Under the pieces are notes generated by a model, which was not told the DNA's origin, ran no database searches, and worked only from the letters and a program-made list of their open reading frames with translations. Below, in pieces: positions 58,180 to 64,000 of a stretch of 64,000 nt of DNA; positions within the stretch are counted from its first letter, which is position 1; each line of letters opens with the position of its first letter. A program made the position numbers and the translations under genes. Source of the stretch: Myxococcus xanthus (GTDB lineage Bacteria > Myxococcota > Myxococcia > Myxococcales > Myxococcaceae); NCBI RefSeq assembly GCF_900106535.1, contig NZ_FNOH01000007.1:186001-250000 (forward strand), in the 5' to 3' direction.

Positions 58180-59427
58180 TCAGAGAAAACTGCCGATGAA
58201 CCACGGCAGCCGCTCGCCCAGCTTCTGCAAGAGCCCGCGCCGCTTCCACCCGCTCCAGTGAATCTCCCGCGAGTGGCGTAAATCCTTCTCAAAGGATGCG
58301 GCGAGCTGCGCCGCCAGCGCCACGTCCTCCACCACCACCGAGCACTCCTCCAACGTCGTCAACGCCAGCGGGTCCATGTTGGTGGAGCCCACGACGGACA
58401 GGGAGTCATCCACGAGCATCGTCTTGGAATGCATCATCGACAGCTCGTACTCCCAGATGCGCACGCCGCCCTCCAGCAAGCGCGCATAGGACGCCCGCTG
58501 CGCCGCGTTCACGGGCCCGACGTCATGGTGCCGCCCGGGCACCAGCACCCGCACGTCCACGCCTTGCTTCACCTTCTCCAGCAGCATGTCACTGATGGCG
58601 TCGGAGGGAATGAAGTAGGAGTTCGCAATCCAGAGCCGCTCCTGCGCCGCCGCGATGGTGAGCAGCGTCATCCGCCGCGCGTCCGACAGGAAGCGGTTGT
58701 CCGTGCTGGCCACGAAGCCGGCGCGCGCATCCCCCGCGTAGCGAGGCTCCGGGAAGTCCGTCGCCGGCAGGAAGTCTCCACCCGCCTCCTGCCAGTTCTG
58801 CGCGAAGGCGACCTGCATCTCTCGCACGGCCGGGCCCTCCACGCGGATGTTCATGTCGCGCCAGGACTCCGCGCTCTGCGCATTCCCCATCCAGCTCTTC
58901 CAGATGCCCCAGCCGCCGGTGATGCCCACCTCGCCATCCCTCACCACCATCTTCCGGTGGTTCCGCGCCCTCAGGCGAACCGCGTCCAAGGCCACGAAGT
59001 CACCTTGGATGGGCCGGAAGTAGCGCGCGTCACAGCCGCTGGCCGCCAGCGCGGGAATCACCGCCTCGAAGTTGACGCTGCCCAATGGGTCCACGAGCAC
59101 GCGGCACGCCACCCCGGGCCGCCGCGCCGCCAGCGCCCGCACCAGCCGGTCCGACGGCTCACCGGGGCGCCAGATGTAGCTGATGATGTGGATGCTGGTG
59201 CGCGCGGCGAGAATCTCCTCCTCGATGGCGTCGAAGATGAAGCCGTTCTCCACCAACTCCACGCGGTGCCCTGGCACCAGCGCCACGCCCAATGACTGGA
59301 AGAACGCGAGCGAGCGCGCCTCCGGACTGGTCCCCGGCAACGCGCGCAGGCGCAGGTCATGCCGGTGATTGGGAGCGGGACACCCGGCGGCAATCAACAC
59401 CACGGGCACGAGCCAGGCGAGCTTCAC
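58180..59427 (-). CDS. Phospholipase D / cardiolipin synthase-like lipoprotein
   Basis: A 415-residue protein. A lipobox (IAAGCPAP) follows a hydrophobic N-terminus, so it appears to be a lipoprotein. Two HKD motifs are present: RARNHRKMVVRDGEVGITGG and MHSKTMLVDDSLSVVGSTNMD, both with H-x-K-x4-D. These are the hallmarks of the PLD superfamily; cardiolipin synthases (Cls) share this two-domain form. Predicted reaction: phosphatidyl transfer or phospholipid hydrolysis. The lipid anchor is unusual for Cls, which is normally inserted by TM helices, so a hydrolytic or envelope role is possible. Confidence 0.85.
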   Translation of the reverse strand: MKLAWLVPVVLIAAGCPAPNHRHDLRLRALPGTSPEARSLAFFQSLGVALVPGHRVELVENGFIFDAIEEEILAARTSIHIISYIWRPGEPSDRLVRALAARRPGVACRVLVDPLGSVNFEAVIPALAASGCDARYFRPIQGDFVALDAVRLRARNHRKMVVRDGEVGITGGWGIWKSWMGNAQSAESWRDMNIRVEGPAVREMQVAFAQNWQEAGGDFLPATDFPEPRYAGDARAGFVASTDNRFLSDARRMTLLTIAAAQERLWIANSYFIPSDAISDMLLEKVKQGVDVRVLVPGRHHDVGPVNAAQRASYARLLEGGVRIWEYELSMMHSKTMLVDDSLSVVGSTNMDPLALTTLEECSVVVEDVALAAQLAASFEKDLRHSREIHWSGWKRRGLLQKLGERLPWFIGSFL

Positions 59428-59573
59428 CGCCGGAAACTAAGCGCCCATGGCCCGCGGCGCACCTGCCGATGTCTCACGCAAGACACCCCGAGACGCGCGG
59501 CGGGCACCTCTCCACCGTGAGGGTGGAAGCCCCCGCCCCGCGTGCGCACCTTCGGGACACACCGCGTGTCGCC

Positions 59574-60302
59574 ATGCTCAACGTGCCCTCACACCGACGT
59601 CCCATCACCGCGTGCACACTGCTGCTGGGCTGCCTGCTGTCCGCCGCGAGTCACGCGGCGGCCACGGACGCACCGCTGCGCGACACGCCACCTCCTGAAA
59701 CACGTTCCAGGTACCTGGACACGCCCGCCGCCCCGTCCCCGGAAAGAGCAGCCGTGCCCACGTACATCGAACCGGAGGACGTCCCGCTGCCCAAGGGCGC
59801 ATGGGTGGCGCACGGCGGGCTCTCGCTGCTTCCCGTAGCCGGCGTCTGGGGCGCCAGCCGCGTGGGCGGGGACACCCGCGTGGGTGCCACCGCGGCGGAG
59901 ACGGCGGCGGGAATGCTCCTGGGCGCCATCCCCTCGCGGCTCCTCTTCTTCCGTCCCGCGGCGCCCAGCCCGGGGCGGTGGATGGAATTGGAGACCGTGG
60001 CCTTCGGCGGCGGCTTCGTGCTGACACCACCGCTGACGGCGCTCGGAACGTGGGGCCTGGGCGAGCTCGCCTTTGGCGAGAGTCACCATCCGGACCGCGC
60101 CTACCTGGGCGCGCTCGGCGGCGCGGCCCTGGGCACGCTGCTGGGCGTCATCGTCCACGAAGCCCTGGTGAAGCTGTCCAAGCCCAGCGCCCGCTTGAAG
60201 AGCGGCCGTCAGCTCGTCGGCCTGGGATTCATCGGCGTGGGCGCGACGTTGGGCTATCAATGGGCAGGCGGCGGACCTCGCCCAGACGGACACACGCGAT
60301 AG
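59574..60302 (+). CDS. Exported hypothetical protein with hydrophobic segments
   Basis: A 242-residue protein. ATG 59574 (MLNVPSHRR) is chosen because the signal peptide (about residues 10-28, ending near SHAAAT) begins there; an ORF start about 280 bases earlier is an extension. The mature N-terminus is Thr/Pro-rich and is followed by four hydrophobic stretches (LSLLPVAGVWGAS, AAGMLLGAIPSRLLFF, AFGGGFVLTPPLTALG, LGALGGAALGTLLGVIV). Gly-rich and amphipathic patterns could fit a small outer-membrane or integral protein. I do not recognise it. Confidence 0.6.
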   Translation: MLNVPSHRRPITACTLLLGCLLSAASHAAATDAPLRDTPPPETRSRYLDTPAAPSPERAAVPTYIEPEDVPLPKGAWVAHGGLSLLPVAGVWGASRVGGDTRVGATAAETAAGMLLGAIPSRLLFFRPAAPSPGRWMELETVAFGGGFVLTPPLTALGTWGLGELAFGESHHPDRAYLGALGGAALGTLLGVIVHEALVKLSKPSARLKSGRQLVGLGFIGVGATLGYQWAGGGPRPDGHTR

Positions 60303-60457
60303 TTCTGCTGCGTCTGTTTTCACACGCACGCGTTGTGCACCACCCAAGTCCTTGCAGTCTCAGACGCAGTGCGTGTGACACGCGGGGCATTGTGATTGTC
60401 AGACCCGGGCTCCACACTCCGCCGCGCTGTACGGACACCGCTGTTGGAGAGACCGCA

Positions 60458-60628
60458 ATGACTGCTCGCAAGCACCTCCGAATCGCCGTCGTCCTCGCCG
60501 CCGCCGCCGCCGTGCTGGGCCTGGGAATCACCATGACGCCGGCCACGGCCGTCGCCGATGACTGCCAGCCCCCCTGCTACAAGCACCCCATCACCGGTGA
60601 GTGGATTTGCGGCACCCCGTGTCCGTAA
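60458..60628 (+). CDS. 56-residue Cys-rich exported peptide
   Basis: A small gene with its own ribosome-binding site (GGAGAG about 8 bases upstream). The product has a signal peptide (residues 1-32, ending near PATAVA) and a predicted mature part of about 23 residues, DDCQPPCYKHPITGEWICGT plus PCP, with four Cys and several Pro. A termination hairpin follows 28 bases after the stop. The Cys pattern suggests two disulfides, as in small bacteriocins, toxins or metal-binding peptides. Two MacB/FtsX-type permease genes lie just downstream on the opposite strand. No function can be assigned. It may be overlooked in routine annotation. Confidence 0.7.
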   Translation: MTARKHLRIAVVLAAAAAVLGLGITMTPATAVADDCQPPCYKHPITGEWICGTPCP

Positions 60629-60656
60629 TCCCCGGACACACGTGCTGAAACACCTG

Positions 60657-60688
60657 GGGCCTCTTCCGCACCGCGCGGAGGAGGCCCC
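60657..60688 (+). terminator. Rho-independent-like terminator after the Cys-rich peptide gene
   Basis: GGGGCCTCTTCCGC (60657-60670) pairs with GCGGAGGAGGCCCC (60675-60688) with one G-U pair and a four-base loop; GTTTCATT follows. The stop codon of the permease gene on the other strand is at 60726, so it could serve both directions. Confidence 0.7.
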
Positions 60689-60725
60689 GTTTCATTCCCA
60701 GCCACCCTGCGGCACCTGCGTGGGG

Positions 60726-61946
60726 TCAGTCCGTCCGCATGGCCTCCACGGGGTCCAGCTTCGCGGCGCGCGCGGCCGGGTAGATGCCGAACAGCAGGCC
60801 CACGCCGCTGCTCATGGCCAGCGACAGCATCACCGCCCAGGCCGGCACCTGCGCGGGAAGCCCCACCATCCACTTCGCCAGTTGCGCCAGGCCCATGCCC
60901 AGGCCCACGCCCAACGCGCCCCCCACCAGCGACAGCACCACCGCCTCGATGGCGAACTGCGCGAGGATGCGGCGCCTCTTCGCGCCCAGCGCCTTGCGGA
61001 TGCCAATCTCCCGGGTGCGCTCCGTCACCGCCACCAGCATGATGTTCAGGATGCCGATGCCGCCCACCAGCAGCGACAGCATGCACACGCCGAAGCTGGC
61101 CGCAGAAATCACCTTCGAGATGTTGTTGAACATCTCCGTGGCGCTCTCGTTGGAGAACACGAAGAAGTCATCCTCCTCCAACGGCTTCAGGTTGTGGCGC
61201 CGCCGCATCAGCAGCGTCACCTCGTCCTGCGCGCGCTGGAGCACCTCCGCCGACTGGGCCTGGACGCTCACCCGGTAGTTGCGCACCCCGAACAGCGCCT
61301 TGTAGACGGACAGCGGCATCATCACCTGGTTGTCCTGGCTGCCTCCACCCATGAAGCTGCCGCGGCGCTTGAGCGTGCCAATCACCTGGAAGCTGCGCCC
61401 CAGGATGCGGATGTTCTGCCCCAAGGGCTGCACGCCCGGGAACAACGTGTCCGCCAGGTCCTGGCCAATCACCGCCACGCGGCGGCCATCCAGGTACTCC
61501 GCGTCCGTGAAGGGCCGCCCGAACTCCACCACCACCGAGTTCGTCTGGAAGTACTCCGGCGTGCCGGCCCAGATGACCACATTGGGACGCGACTCGCGCT
61601 GCTGCGTGGACACCTTCTGTCCACCCTTGGAGTCCTCCGCCGCCGCCAGCAGCACCGACGGCTGCAGCCGGATGGCCTCCAAGTCGCCCTCGTTCAGCCG
61701 GGGCCGCCGCGCCAGCTCCGCCAGGGACAGGTTGCCGCCGAAGGGCAGCCGCTGCACCTGGAAGCAGTCGGAGCCCAGCTCGGACATGCTCTCGTTCACC
61801 TGGATGCGCAGGCCCTCGATGAGCCCCATCATCGACACCACCGTGGTGGCGCCAATGACGATGCCCAGCAGCGTCAGGAAGGAGCGCAGCAGGTTGGAAC
61901 GGAACGTTCCGAACGCCAGCCGCAGGGTGTCCCAGATTGCCATCAT
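60726..61946 (-). CDS. MacB/FtsX-type ABC transporter permease (second of pair)
   Basis: A 406-residue protein. An N-terminal TM helix (about 20-42, SFLTLLGIVIGATTVVSMM) is followed by a MacB_PCD periplasmic domain (around residues 50-260), then an FtsX core: FGVCMLSLLVGGIGILNIMLV, ERTREIGIRKALGAKRRRIL, and two further helices, ending at PVEAMRTD. No ATPase is encoded beside it in the window. MacB-type permeases work in efflux or in lipoprotein/peptide export. It starts 19 bases after the first permease ends, so both are in one transcript. Confidence 0.9.
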   Translation of the reverse strand: MMAIWDTLRLAFGTFRSNLLRSFLTLLGIVIGATTVVSMMGLIEGLRIQVNESMSELGSDCFQVQRLPFGGNLSLAELARRPRLNEGDLEAIRLQPSVLLAAAEDSKGGQKVSTQQRESRPNVVIWAGTPEYFQTNSVVVEFGRPFTDAEYLDGRRVAVIGQDLADTLFPGVQPLGQNIRILGRSFQVIGTLKRRGSFMGGGSQDNQVMMPLSVYKALFGVRNYRVSVQAQSAEVLQRAQDEVTLLMRRRHNLKPLEEDDFFVFSNESATEMFNNISKVISAASFGVCMLSLLVGGIGILNIMLVAVTERTREIGIRKALGAKRRRILAQFAIEAVVLSLVGGALGVGLGMGLAQLAKWMVGLPAQVPAWAVMLSLAMSSGVGLLFGIYPAARAAKLDPVEAMRTD

Positions 61947-61965
61947 CGCCGCCGTCTCCCGTCCG

Positions 61966-63192
61966 TCACTCGTGGCGAAGCGCTTCCACCGGGTCCAGGT
62001 TCGCCGCCCGCGCCGCCGGCCAGATGCCGAACAGCAGCCCCACCATCGCCGCGAACCCCACGCCCGCCACCACCGTCAGCGGCTCCACCGCCGCCGCCAG
62101 CGGCGTAATCAAGGACACGATGCGCGCCAGCCCCAGGCCCACCACGGTCCCCAGGGTGCCGCCCAGGGCGGACACGCAGGAGGCCTCCATCAGGAACTGG
62201 AGGATGATGGTGCGCTTGCGGGCCCCCAGCGCCCGCCGGACGCCAATCTCCCGCGTCCGCTCGCGCACCGACACCAGCATGATGTTCATGATGCCGATGC
62301 CGCCCACCAACAGCGTGATGAGGCCCACGCCCATGGCCGCGCCATAGAGCGCCCCGGTGAGCTGCGCGTACATGCTGGCCAGCTGGTCCGGCCGGTTGAT
62401 GGCGAAGTCGTCCGGCAGCCCCGGCGGCGTGTTGCGCTCCCGGCGGAGCACCGCGGTGAGCTTGTCCACCACCGCTGGCGCATGCTCCGGCGACGTGAGG
62501 GCCACCGCGATGTTGGGCGAGCGCTTCTTGCCGAAGTGCGCCAGGAAGGTGCGGGAGGGCACCACCACCACCAGGTCCTGGTTCTCTCCCAGGATGGTGC
62601 CCTTGGCCTCCAGGGTTCCCACCACGCGGAAGGGCTTGCCCTCGAAGAGGATGCGCTGCCCCACCGGGTTCACTCCGGGGAAGAGCGAGCGCACGAGCTC
62701 CGCGCCGATGACGGCCACCTGCGCCCGGTTGTCCACGTCCGCGTGGGTGAGGAAGCGGCCCCGCTCCAGGGCGAACGAGCCCACCGTGGCGTAGTCCGGC
62801 GTGGTGCCCACCAGCAGCACCGAGCCGATTTTGCGGTCCAGGAAGCGGCCCTCCACGCGCTCGAAGAAGAGCGGCGCCGCGGCCAGCACGTGCTCGGACG
62901 CGTTGAGGATGGGCGGCACCAGGTCCGCACTCAGGTCCTTGCGGTTGCGGTACGACCACCAGTCGCCGTTGAGCGTCCAGGGGAACTTCGAGATTTGGAG
63001 CGTGTTGGCGCCAATGCTCGAAAGCTGATCCTCGAAGGAGCGGTTGATGCCCTGGATGATGCCGACAATGGCCAGCAGCGTGCACACGCCCACGCCAATG
63101 CCCACCGTCGTCAGCACGGTCCGCAGGCGGTTGGAACGGAGCGAGAACAGCGCGATGCGCGCCCCCTCCCACACATCGACCCGGATGCTCAC
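61966..63192 (-). CDS. MacB/FtsX-type ABC transporter permease (first of pair)
   Basis: A 408-residue protein with a GTG start at 63192 preceded by GGAGAG. It is a close paralogue of the next permease: TM helix at about 22-46 (VLTTVGIGVGVCTLLAIVGII), MacB_PCD domain (GANTLQISKFPW), then the FtsX block MGVGLITLLVGGIGIMNIMLVSVRERTREIGVRRALGARKR-like and terminal ANLDPVEALRHE. A heterodimeric pair without an adjacent ATPase suggests it borrows an ATPase encoded elsewhere, or one outside the window. The 290 bases before the start hold no gene that I could support. Confidence 0.9.
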   Translation of the reverse strand: MSIRVDVWEGARIALFSLRSNRLRTVLTTVGIGVGVCTLLAIVGIIQGINRSFEDQLSSIGANTLQISKFPWTLNGDWWSYRNRKDLSADLVPPILNASEHVLAAAPLFFERVEGRFLDRKIGSVLLVGTTPDYATVGSFALERGRFLTHADVDNRAQVAVIGAELVRSLFPGVNPVGQRILFEGKPFRVVGTLEAKGTILGENQDLVVVVPSRTFLAHFGKKRSPNIAVALTSPEHAPAVVDKLTAVLRRERNTPPGLPDDFAINRPDQLASMYAQLTGALYGAAMGVGLITLLVGGIGIMNIMLVSVRERTREIGVRRALGARKRTIILQFLMEASCVSALGGTLGTVVGLGLARIVSLITPLAAAVEPLTVVAGVGFAAMVGLLFGIWPAARAANLDPVEALRHE

Positions 63193-63481
63193 GTCAGATT
63201 CTCTCCGCTGCGTTGCACGTCGCGCTGGTTGGTACGGGCCCCGGAACGGGTGATTGCACGCGACATTCCTTCGGTGCAAATCCAGTGTGCTGGAAATCCG
63301 TCTGGGACCCCGCGCGAGGCCGTCCTCGGCCCGCCAGTGTAGGTGTCCCACTCCCAGGGCGTGCCGGCCCCCACACCCGGCATGCATCCGTGTGGCCGCC
63401 CCTGGCCTCCACGCGAGGTGGGAACGGAAGACCGCTGGGACACCGCGCCAGGACGGCGGCACGGTGTCCCGGGCCTCATGA

Positions 63482-64000
63482 TTACGGGACCACGGTCACG
63501 GAATCGCCCTGGATGCGGACGTTCAGGATGGCCTCGTTGGGGAGCACGTCCGCTTCCTCGATGATGTCCTGCTCATCCACGCCCACGCGCAGGGAGTACG
63601 TGCCGTCCGTCAGGTCGGTGATGTCAATCCACTGGCAGGGGATGTCGGCGACGTAGATGTCCGCCCAGCCGGCGGAGATGCTCATTCGGTCCAGCGGGAA
63701 GTGGAAGGGCGCCGCGTCATCGCACTGGCGCTGGTAGTCGACCAGATAGAAGCCCTGCTTGCGGCCCTCCACGACCTCGTTGCCCTGCGCGTCCCGCAGC
63801 ACGTACTGGGCGAAGTTGGTGAGGTGTTCGTGGCCGTGGCACTCGTCCCAGACGTAGAGGTCCGGCCGCTCGTCCATGTTGGGCACCGAGGCCGCCGCCG
63901 CGCCCAGGTTCTGGATGGAGGTGCTGAAGCGCAGCAGGCGCCGCTCACCGGGCGCGGGCACGCAGCCCTCCAACATCTCACAGGAGTCCGCGGCGAAGGT
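63482..64000 (-). CDS. Lysyl oxidase-like protein, 3' part (5' end outside window)
   Basis: The last 172 codons of a gene; the frame is open to the window edge (TFAADSCEMLEGC), so the true start lies beyond. The copper-binding talon of lysyl oxidases is recognisable: WDECHGHEHLTNFAQYVL, with the C-H-x-H-x-H pattern. Then come DAQGNEVVEGRKQGFYLVDYQ and CQWIDITDLTDGTYSLRVGVD. Lysyl oxidases make aldehydes from lysine in secreted proteins, with a Tyr-Lys cofactor. Bacterial members occur in myxobacteria and are probably exported. Context: same strand as, and about 290 bases upstream of, the permease pair. Confidence 0.82.
   Translation of the reverse strand, partial: TFAADSCEMLEGCVPAPGERRLLRFSTSIQNLGAAAASVPNMDERPDLYVWDECHGHEHLTNFAQYVLRDAQGNEVVEGRKQGFYLVDYQRQCDDAAPFHFPLDRMSISAGWADIYVADIPCQWIDITDLTDGTYSLRVGVDEQDIIEEADVLPNEAILNVRIQGDSVTVVP

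Overview
The window reads as chromosomal DNA of a Myxococcus species, M. xanthus or a close relative. The reasons are very high GC with strong third-position GC bias, very dense gene packing with many ATGA/GTGA overlaps, a MYXO-CTERM sorting tail, MopE-like Cys/Asp repeats, Ser/Thr kinases with TPR tails, FHA-type sigma-54 activators, and a 485-residue retron reverse transcriptase with an msr-msd that matches my memory of retron Mx162. I saw no tRNA, rRNA, CRISPR array or insertion sequence.

Layout. 1-2590: end of a sensor kinase translationally coupled to an isoprenoid-synthase-like protein and a SAM methyltransferase. 2737-11895: a repeat-bearing lipoprotein, a YhaO/YhaN (SbcD/SbcC-like) nuclease-ATPase pair followed by a PlsC-type acyltransferase, and a large secreted carboxypeptidase-regulatory-like repeat protein. 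11945-26783: a plus-strand run of scramblase-like protein, HEAT-repeat protein, JmjC/cupin oxygenase, 2178-residue WD40+HEAT protein, winged-helix/SWIM protein, retron msr-msd and reverse transcriptase. This is the most interesting part: the last four elements look like a tripartite retron system whose partners are the giant HEAT protein and the SWIM protein, possibly extended by the genes upstream.

26787-40412: a hydrolase, a GMC oxidoreductase, an apolipoprotein N-acyltransferase (Lnt) with a membrane-anchored neighbour, a GDSL hydrolase, a ClC channel, and cell-surface proteins including a MopE-like lipoprotein, a CapA-like protein and a MYXO-CTERM protein. 40523-45229: a minus-strand operon for an aldehyde dehydrogenase, a GTP-cyclohydrolase-II-like protein (Urc1), a DUF1688 protein (Urc4) and uracil phosphoribosyltransferase, together a bacterial URC uracil-catabolism pathway.

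46026-47954: a lipoprotein with a C-terminal AHH nuclease domain and a likely immunity gene, resembling the SitA/SitI kin-discrimination toxins of M. xanthus. 48125-56171: a Ser/Thr kinase, an FHA-sigma-54 activator with an altered GAFTGA loop, a C39-like protease and a lytic transglycosylase that both lack signal peptides, and an apparent TssB-TssC fusion (type VI sheath-like). 56174-64000: GNAT acetyltransferase, zinc-ribbon/propeller protein, phospholipase-D-like lipoprotein, a 56-residue Cys-rich exported peptide, a pair of MacB/FtsX-type permeases and the end of a lysyl-oxidase-like protein cut by the window edge.

All identifications come from reading motifs by eye; no database search was run.
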